DNA from: Thiopontia sp964344435
GTDB taxonomy: Bacteria > Pseudomonadota > Gammaproteobacteria > GCF-002020875
Direction of reading: 5' to 3'
Length of the DNA stretch: 30,291 nt
Assembly (NCBI GenBank): GCA_964344435.1
Contig: CAYFNH010000020.1
Location: 1 to 30,291, forward strand
The notes under the pieces were generated by a model, which saw nothing but the letters and a program-made list of their open reading frames with translations, was not told the origin of the DNA and made no database searches. Position 1 is the stretch's first letter, and the number at the start of each line of letters is the position of its first letter. The translations under genes were made by a program, and so were the position numbers. This document shows, one piece after another, positions 23,354-30,291 of the stretch.

Positions 23354-25078
23354 ATGACAATCGAAGTAAAGGTTCCTGATATTGGTGATTTTGAAGCGGT
23401 AGAGGTGATCGAGGTGCTGGTCAGTCCGGGGGATACCATCACCAGAGAGGATCCACTGATTTCACTGGAGAGTGACAAGGCAACCATGGAGATTCCTTCC
23501 CCCTCCTCCGGGGTGGTTCAGAGCTTGAAGGTTTCGGTGGGGGACAAGGTCTCCCAGGGGGATCTGATTCTATTGATGGAAGGCGAAGCTGCAAGCGACA
23601 AGCCGCAAGCGGAAAGCAGTAATCCTCAAGCCTCAGGTATAGCGAACAAGCCTGCGGCTTCCGCTGCCGATATCGAAGCGGAGGTGCTGGTGTTGGGTTC
23701 CGGCCCGGGTGGTTATACCGCCGCCTTCCGTGCGGCTGATCTCGGCAAGCGGGTAGTGATGGTGGAGCGCCACGCCTCGATTGGTGGTGTCTGCCTCAAT
23801 GTCGGTTGTATTCCCTCCAAGGCGCTACTGCACACCGCACAGGTGATCAACGAGGCAGAGTCGATGGCTGATCACGGTGTCAAGTTCAGTGCGCCCGAGG
23901 TCGATATCAACAAGATCCGTGAGTGGAAAGAGGGGGTGGTCAACCGCCTCACCGGTGGACTCGGCATGTTGGCCAAACAGCGCAAGGTGCAGGTGGTAAC
24001 CGGTGAGGGGCGTTTTACCTCACCTAACCAGTTAAGTGTGGAGACGGCTGAGGGGGTGCAGACCATCTCCTTTCAGAGTGCAATCATTGCCGCAGGTTCT
24101 CGTTCCATCGAGATAGCCGACTTCCCACATGACGACCCATGGGTTTGGGACTCCACCGATGCACTGCGGTTGAAACAGGTGCCGCAGCGGTTGCTGATCG
24201 TTGGTGGGGGTATCATCGGTCTGGAGATGGCGACGGTCTATGCGGCGCTGGGTTCCAGCATCAGTGTGGTTGAGCGGGGAGATTCTCTCATTGGGGCGGC
24301 CGACAAGGATATCGTTCGTCCACTGCAAAAACGGTTGGAAAAGCAGTATGAGAATATTTACCTGAAGACTAGTGTCACCAGGATGGTAGCAGAAGAGGCA
24401 GGGGTTCGGGTTGGATTTGAGGGAGACAAGGCGCCGGAAGAGGGGTTGTTCGATGCGGTGCTGGTGGCCATTGGTCGTGCCCCCAATGGCAAGTTGATCG
24501 GTGCCGAAGAGGCTGGTGTGGTTGTTGATGACTATGGCTTTATTGCCACCGATAACCAGATGCGCACCAATGTACCCCATATCTTTGCGATTGGTGATAT
24601 CGTCGGTCAGCCGATGCTGGCCCACAAGGCGACCCATGAGGCGAAGGTGGCGGCAGAGGTGATCTGTGGTCACAAGTCCGAATTTGATCCACTGACAATT
24701 CCCTCGGTCGCCTATACCGATCCCGAGGTGGCGTGGGCCGGGTTGACCGAGGCAGAAGCCAAGGCACAGGGTGTAGAGTTCACCAAAGGGGCTTTCCCGT
24801 GGGCGGCCAGTGGGCGCAGCCTCAGTATTGGGCGTGACGAGGGCATGACCAAGGCGCTATTCGACAAAGAGAGTGGTCGCTTGATCGGTGCGGCGATGGT
24901 GGGTACCAATGCTGGTGAATTGATCGCCGAGGCGGTACTGGGGATCGAGATGGGATCTGATATGGAGGATATCGGTCTCACCATTCATCCGCACCCGACC
25001 TTGTCTGAAACGCTCTGTTTTGCTGCTGAGATGGCCGAGGGGACGATTACCGATCTGCTGCCACCAAAGAAGCGCTGA
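23354..25078 (+). CDS. lpdA: Dihydrolipoamide dehydrogenase (E3) with N-terminal lipoyl domain
   Basis: Flavoprotein that reoxidises the dihydrolipoyl arm of E2 using NAD+. The 574-aa protein is about 100 residues longer than E. coli Lpd because it starts with its own lipoyl domain (residues about 1-80, lipoyl lysine K42 in ESDKATME), followed by an Ala/Ser/Pro linker. The E3 part shows the FAD motif VLGSGPGGYTAAFRAADLG, the redox disulfide GGVCLNVGCIPSK (C147, C152), the NAD motif IVGGGIIGLEMATVYAALG, and the C-terminal active-site base in HPHPTLSET. Lipoyl-E3 proteins are known in Neisseria and some beta/gammaproteobacteria. The in-frame upstream extension into the repeat is rejected as start because family similarity begins at MTIEVKVPDIG. 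Confidence 0.97.
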   Translation: MTIEVKVPDIGDFEAVEVIEVLVSPGDTITREDPLISLESDKATMEIPSPSSGVVQSLKVSVGDKVSQGDLILLMEGEAASDKPQAESSNPQASGIANKPAASAADIEAEVLVLGSGPGGYTAAFRAADLGKRVVMVERHASIGGVCLNVGCIPSKALLHTAQVINEAESMADHGVKFSAPEVDINKIREWKEGVVNRLTGGLGMLAKQRKVQVVTGEGRFTSPNQLSVETAEGVQTISFQSAIIAAGSRSIEIADFPHDDPWVWDSTDALRLKQVPQRLLIVGGGIIGLEMATVYAALGSSISVVERGDSLIGAADKDIVRPLQKRLEKQYENIYLKTSVTRMVAEEAGVRVGFEGDKAPEEGLFDAVLVAIGRAPNGKLIGAEEAGVVVDDYGFIATDNQMRTNVPHIFAIGDIVGQPMLAHKATHEAKVAAEVICGHKSEFDPLTIPSVAYTDPEVAWAGLTEAEAKAQGVEFTKGAFPWAASGRSLSIGRDEGMTKALFDKESGRLIGAAMVGTNAGELIAEAVLGIEMGSDMEDIGLTIHPHPTLSETLCFAAEMAEGTITDLLPPKKR

Positions 25079-25212
25079 TTGGATACGGTTGGTTTGACTG
25101 TTTGTAGGTCAGAAGTGCCATTTACTCTCAAGGTGATCCATGTCATGGGATCGTCGATATTAGTAGAGAGTGATGTGCTGTCCGGGCACTGGTGCTGATT
25201 CAGCTTGCTGGG

Positions 25213-25218
25213 TATAAT
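25213..25218 (+). promoter_or_regulatory. Perfect -10 box immediately before the hemerythrin gene
   Basis: TATAAT at 25213-25218 ends 9 nt before the ATG at 25228, predicting a transcript starting at or next to the start codon. No convincing -35 is seen at 17 bp, and no Shine-Dalgarno sequence precedes the ATG. The remaining gap from lpdA (25079-25212) holds only a weak inverted pair (ACTCTC / GAGAGT). Confidence 0.4.
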
Positions 25219-25227
25219 CAAGAAATC

Positions 25228-25695
25228 ATGCAAGAACAGAGCGATAGTAACTCCAGACAACCACCACAGATCGAAAAGATCGAATGGAATAGTGGCTATT
25301 CGGTTGGTCATCCGTTGATGGATCGCCAGCACCAGAAGCTGGTGGGGCTGGTGAACGAGATGGTGGAGTGTGTCAATGAGTGGGGAGAGGGGATCTCACG
25401 CAGCCGGCTGTTACGCTTGCTGGCGGATTTCTACAGCACTTCGGAGGATCACTTCTCTCGCGAAGAGATGCTGCTTTCTCGTGTAGACTATCCGCAGTTG
25501 CAGGAGCAGCAGCGCTCGCATGAGTCCTATGCCGAGAAGTTCTCCTGGTTTATTGCCCACAACAACAAGAGTGATGCGTATCGTCGTGACTTTGTAAAGT
25601 TGCTGCGCTCCTGGTGGGAGAACCATATTCTGGTCGAAGATATGGCCTATAAGTCCTATTTTGAGCAGTCTGCCGAGGAGAAAAACGGGGATTAA
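25228..25695 (+). CDS. Bacteriohemerythrin with one substituted iron ligand
   Basis: Small cytoplasmic non-haem diiron O2-binding protein, 155 aa. The four-helix fold is recognisable from WNSGYSVGHPLMDRQHQKLVGLVNEM at the start. Expected ligands found are H35 (DRQH), H75 and E79 (HFSRE), H98, H133 and D138 (HILVED). The position of the remaining His, four residues before H98, is Gln (Q94 in YPQLQEQQRSH), so six of the seven canonical ligands are present. I start at ATG 25228; a GTG at 25192 in the same frame would place the -10-like box inside the gene. It converges with priA, whose stop is 21 bp downstream. Confidence 0.85.
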   Translation: MQEQSDSNSRQPPQIEKIEWNSGYSVGHPLMDRQHQKLVGLVNEMVECVNEWGEGISRSRLLRLLADFYSTSEDHFSREEMLLSRVDYPQLQEQQRSHESYAEKFSWFIAHNNKSDAYRRDFVKLLRSWWENHILVEDMAYKSYFEQSAEEKNGD

Positions 25696-25715
25696 AACCC
25701 GTTACTGTAGTTCGG

Positions 25716-27932
25716 CTACAGCATATCGGTTGGATCCACATCAACTGACCAGCGTACCTTGCGGGCCTGTTTCATTCTCTCCATGATCGGCAGTAGCGGC
25801 GTCAGCAGCTGATGTAGTGCCGTTCTGTGGAGTGACTGCAGAAGTAGTTGTGCCCGGTAACGGCCGGCACGTTTCTCCATCGGTGCTGGAACCGGACCCA
25901 AAATCTCTATCTCTCGCTGTGATCCGCTGAGTTGTTGCGCCTGCTGCAGAACCTGTTGCAGGAAGTTATGGGCCATGGCCGCTTGTGTCGCCTCTGCCCG
26001 TATCAGTGCAAGGTGGCTATAGGGGGGGAGTTGTGCCAGCTTGCGTTCGGCAAGGGCCTCTCTGGCAAAGCGTGCGTACCCCTCACGCAGCAGGGTCTGC
26101 AGTAGTGGATGATCGGGGTTGTAGGTCTGCAGTACCATCTCACCGCTGCGCTCGGCACGTCCTGCTCTCCCGGCAACCTGGGTGATCAGCTGTCCCATCT
26201 GTTCGGTGGATCGGAAGTCCGAGCCAAACAGTCCTCCATCAATATCAAGGATTGCGACCAACGTCACCTCGGGAAAGTGGTGCCCCTTGGCCAGCATCTG
26301 GGTGCCGAGCAGGATTTGCTGCTCCCCACGATGGATCTGCTCAAGCTTGCGCTGCATTTCGCCACGTCGACGAGTAGTGTCACGATCAATACGATTGACG
26401 GGGTGGTTTGGAAAGCGCTGCTGTAGCGCCTCTTCCACCCGTTCGGTACCTGCACCCAGCGGCTTCATCTCCTCGCTACCACACTCCGGGCAGGCTCTGG
26501 GGTAGGGGCGTTCACCACCACAGTGGTGGCACACCAGCCGCTTGCGCCCCTGGTGCAGGGTGTAATGGATGTCACAGCGGGGGCAGCTCATGCTCCAGCC
26601 ACAGCTTCTGCAGAGCAGTACCGGGGCATATCCACGGCGGTTGAGAAAAACCAGTACCTGACCCTGTTGATCCAGGTGCTGAGCCATCTTCTCCAGCAGT
26701 GGTGCAGAGAGTAGATGCTCCATCTTGCGTGAGCGCATATCGATTAAGGAGATTTCCGGTGGCCGGGCACCACCGGCACGCTGACTCAATAGTAGTGGTT
26801 GATAGCGGCCCCGACTACCATTGTGAAGGCTCTCGAAAGAGGGGGTGGCACTGCCGAGAACCACCGTGATCTGCTCTTTCCGGGCGCGTAACACGGCAAG
26901 GTTGCGGGCAGAGTAGCGAAACCCCTCCTGCTGTTTGAAAGAACCGTCGTGCTCCTCATCCACAATGATCATGCCGGGGTTGGCAAGTGGTGTGAAAATG
27001 GCAGAACGGGTTCCGATGAGAATCTGCACTTCACCGCTACGTGCACTGAGCCAACCGTTGAGTCGCTCTCTGGAGCCGAGGCCGGAGTGGAGCAGCGCAA
27101 TGTTGAAACGGCTTCCAAAGCGGCTCTGAAAACGGTGCAAGGTTTGTGGAGTAAGTGAGATCTCGGGTACCAAGATCAACACCTGACGCCCCTGCTGCAG
27201 TAACGGCTCCATTGTCTGCAGGTAGACCTCGGTCTTGCCACTGCCGGTTACCCCCTGTAACAGCATGGGGGTGGGAACAGGTGTGGTGGTTGCTTTGTGG
27301 ATCTGCTCGACTACTTGCTGCTGTTCGCTGTTGAGTGGGTGAGCAGTGTCGCTGCCTGTTTCCGGAAGGAGAGGTTGTAGTGGTTGTTCTATGGACTCTA
27401 CTGCCCCTTTCTCGATCAGGCGCTGCAGTGGTGGGCCCCACTGGGGGATGATCTCTCTCAGCTGCTGTGCAGTGTGTGGTTGTTGGGAGAGTTGCCGAAG
27501 CAGCTGCTGCTGTCGCGGGGCCCGCTTCAGGGCTGGATCATCCGCAGAGAGTGTCGAGTCCGGGTGCAGTCGGTAGCATTTCTCTCTCTGTGGCAGGGCG
27601 GGTTGCCCCTGGCGTAGCAGTGATGGCAGGGCGCTATCCAGTACCTCTCCAAGCGGATGGTGGTAGTAGGTGGCAGCCTGAAGCAGCAGCTGAAACAGTG
27701 ATTCCGGCAGCAGGGGTTGCGTATCGAGCACTTCACTGATCTGCTTGAGACGGTTCGCAGAGAGTGCCGAGTCGGCACTGTGGCCCAACAGAATGCCGAT
27801 ACGTTGCTGACGTCCAAACGGAAGGCGCAGGCGAATGCCGGGCTGCAGGGTGGCGGCATCAACCCCCTCCGGTGGCAGGTAGTCAAAATGAGTACGCAGG
27901 GGGACTGCGAGAATGGCTACCTGAAGAATCAT
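25716..27932 (-). CDS. priA: Primosomal replication restart helicase PriA
   Basis: 3'-to-5' DNA helicase that reloads the replisome at collapsed forks. At 738 aa it matches E. coli PriA (732). The N-terminal 3'-DNA-binding domain begins ILQVAILAVPLRTHFDYLPPEG. The helicase part has Walker A GVTGSGKTEVYL, DEEH box IIVDEEHDGSFKQ, and GSATPSFES. The zinc-binding insertion has eight cysteines in paired CxxC form (CRSCGWSMSCPRCD and CHHCGG...CPECGS). AGRAGRAERSG is motif VI. The C-terminus is complete. Downstream of it, between the two convergent stops, is a small hairpin CTGTAG-TTCGG-CTACAG (25705-25721). Confidence 0.98.
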   Translation of the reverse strand: MILQVAILAVPLRTHFDYLPPEGVDAATLQPGIRLRLPFGRQQRIGILLGHSADSALSANRLKQISEVLDTQPLLPESLFQLLLQAATYYHHPLGEVLDSALPSLLRQGQPALPQREKCYRLHPDSTLSADDPALKRAPRQQQLLRQLSQQPHTAQQLREIIPQWGPPLQRLIEKGAVESIEQPLQPLLPETGSDTAHPLNSEQQQVVEQIHKATTTPVPTPMLLQGVTGSGKTEVYLQTMEPLLQQGRQVLILVPEISLTPQTLHRFQSRFGSRFNIALLHSGLGSRERLNGWLSARSGEVQILIGTRSAIFTPLANPGMIIVDEEHDGSFKQQEGFRYSARNLAVLRARKEQITVVLGSATPSFESLHNGSRGRYQPLLLSQRAGGARPPEISLIDMRSRKMEHLLSAPLLEKMAQHLDQQGQVLVFLNRRGYAPVLLCRSCGWSMSCPRCDIHYTLHQGRKRLVCHHCGGERPYPRACPECGSEEMKPLGAGTERVEEALQQRFPNHPVNRIDRDTTRRRGEMQRKLEQIHRGEQQILLGTQMLAKGHHFPEVTLVAILDIDGGLFGSDFRSTEQMGQLITQVAGRAGRAERSGEMVLQTYNPDHPLLQTLLREGYARFAREALAERKLAQLPPYSHLALIRAEATQAAMAHNFLQQVLQQAQQLSGSQREIEILGPVPAPMEKRAGRYRAQLLLQSLHRTALHQLLTPLLPIMERMKQARKVRWSVDVDPTDML

Positions 27933-27976
27933 GATGTGTCCACTTGCTCCCGCAACTGCGAGAGGTGAGGGAGGGG

Positions 27977-28642
27977 TTACGCGGGCTTGACTGTCCGTAC
28001 TCCATTGGGGGTGCCGAGCAGCAGGGTATCGGCCGGACGTAGCGCAAACAGTCCATTGGTTACCACACCGACAATGTTGTTGAGCTGCTGCTCAATTTTG
28101 GCCGGCTCCATGAGCTTCAGATTGCGAACATCCAGAATCACGTTGCCGTTATCGGTGGTGAAGCCTTCACGCAATACTGGTTGGCCGCCGATCTGTTTGA
28201 TGATCTCCCGCGCGACATGGCTCTGTGCCATCGGGATCACCTCGACTGGCAGTGGAAATTCTCCCATTACATCGACCAGTTTGCTCTCATCGGCAATGCA
28301 GATAAATTTGTCGGCAACCGCAGCGACAATCTTCTCGCGGGTGAGTGCACCGCCCCCTCCCTTGATCAGGTGTAGTTGATTATTGGATTCATCGGCACCA
28401 TCGACATAGATCGACATGCTGTTGACACTGTTGAGATCCATTACCTCAATACCGTGACCGCGCAGACGTTCTGCCGTTGCCTCGGAACTGGCTACCGCCC
28501 CCTTGACCTGACTCTTGATGGTGGCCAGTGCGTCAATGAAGAAGTTGGCGGTGGAGCCGGTACCTACACCGATGATCTCTCCGGGTACCACATACTCCAG
28601 TGCAGCCTCTGCAACCGCCTTTTTCATCTCGTCCTGGGTCAT
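27977..28642 (-). CDS. rpiA: Ribose-5-phosphate isomerase A
   Basis: Interconverts ribose-5-phosphate and ribulose-5-phosphate; works with Rpe (8910-9602) in the non-oxidative pentose phosphate pathway. The 221-aa protein has the family motifs GVGTGSTANFFIDAL (residues 22-36), SSEATAERL, DGADESNNQLHLIKGGGGAL with catalytic Asp and Glu, and DESKLVDVMGEFPLPVEV. An AAGGAG ribosome-binding site is well placed before the ATG at 28642. It is divergent from ilvA over 53 bp and lies 44 bp upstream of priA on the same strand. Confidence 0.97.
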   Translation of the reverse strand: MTQDEMKKAVAEAALEYVVPGEIIGVGTGSTANFFIDALATIKSQVKGAVASSEATAERLRGHGIEVMDLNSVNSMSIYVDGADESNNQLHLIKGGGGALTREKIVAAVADKFICIADESKLVDVMGEFPLPVEVIPMAQSHVAREIIKQIGGQPVLREGFTTDNGNVILDVRNLKLMEPAKIEQQLNNIVGVVTNGLFALRPADTLLLGTPNGVRTVKPA

Positions 28643-28660
28643 TTTCTTGCTCCTTGTCCT

Positions 28661-28688
28661 TTGTAGTCTGTTTTACGGTAAGTATACT
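28661..28688 (+). promoter_or_regulatory. Candidate ilvA promoter
   Basis: TTGTAG (28661-28666) and TATACT (28683-28688) are 16 bp apart in the 53-bp rpiA-ilvA gap. The -10 matches 5 of 6 and the -35 only 3 of 6. The predicted transcription start is at about 28695, one base before the ilvA ATG. Confidence 0.4.
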
Positions 28689-28695
28689 TTCCGCT

Positions 28696-30207
28696 ATGCC
28701 AAAAAAATACATTGAAAAGATACTCAAGGCACGGGTCTATGATGTGGCGCGTGAAACTCCACTGGAGCCGGCTCGCGGACTTTCGGAGCGGCTCGAAAAT
28801 CAGGTGCTGATCAAGCGGGAGGATTTGCAGCCTGTGTTTTCGTTCAAGCTGCGTGGTGCCTACAACAAAATGGCGAGCCTCAGCCAGGACGAGCTCTCCC
28901 GCGGAGTGATTGCCGCTTCGGCCGGAAACCATGCCCAGGGGGTCGCGCTCTCGGCACGTCAGATGGGGGTCAAGGCAACCATTGTGATGCCGAAAACCAC
29001 ACCCGATATCAAGGTACAGTCGGTACGGAAATTTGGCGCCAAGGCGGTGCTGATTGGAGATGCCTATGATGAGGCCTATCAGCATGCGCTGCAGCTGTCG
29101 CAAGAGCAGGGGCTGACGCTGGTGCACCCCTATGATGATCCCGAGGTGATTGCCGGTCAGGGAACCATTGCGATGGAGCTTCTGCGTCAGCACTCCGCGG
29201 CGATCGATGCAATCTTCATCCCGGTGGGGGGAGGGGGGCTGATCGCAGGGATGGCCAGCTATATCAAGTATCTCTACCCCGAAATCCGGGTGGTTGGGGT
29301 GGAGCCGGAGGATGCCCCGACCCTGCATGCGGCATTGGCCGCCCGACGCAGGGTAACGCTGCCGCAGGTGGGGATCTTTGCCGATGGCGTGGCGGTAAAA
29401 CAGATTGGCAAGGAGACCTGGCGCCTTTGCAAGCAGCTGGTGGATGAGGTGGTGCTGGTCAGTTCCGATGAGATCTGTGCGGCGATCAAGGATATCTTCG
29501 ATGACACCCGTTCTATTGCCGAACCGGCCGGAGCCCTGGCGGTGGCCGGGTTGAAGAAGTATGTGGCCGAACGTGGGGTATGCGGGCAGACTCTGATTGC
29601 GCTCGATAGTGGTGCCAATATCAACTTTGACCGTCTGCGTCATGTGGCCGAACGGGCCGAGCTGGGGGAACGCAAGGAGTCGGTGCTGGCGGTAACCATC
29701 CCGGAACGGCCCGGCAGCTTCAAGAAGTTCTGTCAGCTGCTGGGTAAACGCCAGATCACCGAGTTCAATTACCGCTTTGCCGATCGGGAGAGTGCACACA
29801 TCTTTGTCGGGGTGCAGTCAGGCGGTGGTGAGGAGCGCGAGCAGCTGATTGCACGTCTGCAGGAGAAGGGGTATCCGGTGGTTGATCTTTCTGATAATGA
29901 GGCGGCCAAGGTGCATGTTCGCTATATGGTGGGGGGGCATCAGCAGGGGGTGGAGAATGAGATCCTCTACCGCTTCCGTTTTCCGGAACGTCCCGGTGCA
30001 CTGCTACAGTTCTTGTCTCAGCTGGGGCGCAACTGGAACATCAGCCTGTTTCACTATCGCAACCATGGTGCCGCCTATGGGCGTGTTCTCTGTGGGGTAC
30101 AGGTACCGGTTGAGGAGCGGGGGGCGTTTCAGCAGTTTCTCGATACTTTGGGGTACTACTATCAGGAAGAGAGCGAGAACCCGGTCTACAAGCTGTTCTT
30201 GAGCTGA
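28696..30207 (+). CDS. ilvA: Threonine deaminase (biosynthetic)
   Basis: PLP enzyme converting threonine to 2-oxobutyrate, the first step to isoleucine. The 503-aa protein has the PLP lysine K51 in SFKLRGAYNK, the glycine-rich phosphate loop PVGGGGLIAG, and SAGNHAQGVAL. Two ACT-like regulatory domains follow: VTIPERPGSFKKFCQLL leading to FNYRF near residue 356, and FRFPERPGALLQFLSQL near residue 429. Two ACT domains mark the isoleucine-inhibited biosynthetic form. Start at 28696 matches the family N-terminus (KYIEKILKARVYDVA). I see no Shine-Dalgarno sequence before it. Nothing recognisable follows in 30208-30291. Confidence 0.97.
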   Translation: MPKKYIEKILKARVYDVARETPLEPARGLSERLENQVLIKREDLQPVFSFKLRGAYNKMASLSQDELSRGVIAASAGNHAQGVALSARQMGVKATIVMPKTTPDIKVQSVRKFGAKAVLIGDAYDEAYQHALQLSQEQGLTLVHPYDDPEVIAGQGTIAMELLRQHSAAIDAIFIPVGGGGLIAGMASYIKYLYPEIRVVGVEPEDAPTLHAALAARRRVTLPQVGIFADGVAVKQIGKETWRLCKQLVDEVVLVSSDEICAAIKDIFDDTRSIAEPAGALAVAGLKKYVAERGVCGQTLIALDSGANINFDRLRHVAERAELGERKESVLAVTIPERPGSFKKFCQLLGKRQITEFNYRFADRESAHIFVGVQSGGGEEREQLIARLQEKGYPVVDLSDNEAAKVHVRYMVGGHQQGVENEILYRFRFPERPGALLQFLSQLGRNWNISLFHYRNHGAAYGRVLCGVQVPVEERGAFQQFLDTLGYYYQEESENPVYKLFLS

Positions 30208-30291
30208 TCTTTCAGTGGCAGACCGTTACTCCCCGAGCCACTGGTGTCCCAACGTTTAATCAAATAAATTCAATTGGTTACTAATAACGGG

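Noticed and set aside
25684..25721. Two small hairpins between the hemerythrin and priA stops as a terminator
   Set aside because: Stems are 6 bp with no U-tract; too weak to list as a terminator, though some termination function is possible.
28639..29799. A 386-codon open frame on the minus strand across ilvA
   Set aside because: It is antisense to conserved ilvA sequence and its translation is His/Arg/Gln-rich without motifs.

Overview
This window is a chromosomal segment of a Gram-negative gammaproteobacterium. The evidence is Kdo transferase and other LPS-core genes, an rpe-gph-trpE block, an AceE-type homodimeric pyruvate dehydrogenase, RppH, PriA, two-ACT IlvA and a HemJ-type haem enzyme. 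HemJ plus E3 with its own lipoyl domain would suit a Chromatiales-like or sulfur-oxidiser-like lineage, but that placement is inference. Nearly all genes are housekeeping. I found no tRNA, rRNA, CRISPR array, prophage or recognisable defence system.

Layout. (1) 137-5706, minus strand: a tightly overlapping six-gene operon for surface glycan and LPS core, in the order polysaccharide deacetylase, GT4, GT2-like, O-antigen-ligase-like membrane protein, WaaE-like GT2, GT2. waaA (Kdo transferase) is divergent at 5752-7068 and carries an in-frame palindromic repeat. (2) 7040-8744: an AAA/DUF4143 ATPase gene on the minus strand, split by a 5'-truncated IS3-family remnant. (3) 8910-12117, plus strand: rpe, gph, trpE and an unrecognised 120-aa ORF. 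(4) 12171-13588, minus strand: proC and a YggT-family gene, divergent from an A-type Fe-S carrier (13743-14105) with a good promoter, an IscR-like palindrome and a strong terminator. (5) 14268-16725, minus strand: HAD phosphatase, CLC chloride/proton antiporter and HemJ. (6) rppH (plus) and pyrC (minus), with copies of one repeat family on both sides of rppH. (7) 19040-25078, plus strand: aceE, aceF and lpdA (pyruvate dehydrogenase E1, E2, E3), with a ~300-bp inverted-repeat element between aceF and lpdA. (8) A bacteriohemerythrin with one altered iron ligand, priA, rpiA and ilvA.

How the genes work together. The first 7 kb builds the Kdo/core part of LPS and attaches further glycan. rpe, gph, rpiA, trpE, proC, pyrC and ilvA cover pentose-phosphate, phosphoglycolate, amino-acid and pyrimidine metabolism. 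aceE-aceF-lpdA encode a complete pyruvate dehydrogenase complex.

The unusual content is mostly non-coding. At least three families of small inverted-repeat (MITE- or REP-like) elements lie between genes. One sits directly against lpdA and supplies its apparent ribosome-binding site, and another repeat is translated inside waaA. I did not find a convincing new multi-gene system. The best leads are these elements, the modified hemerythrin site, two possible leaderless genes, and the Cys-rich Fe-S carrier.
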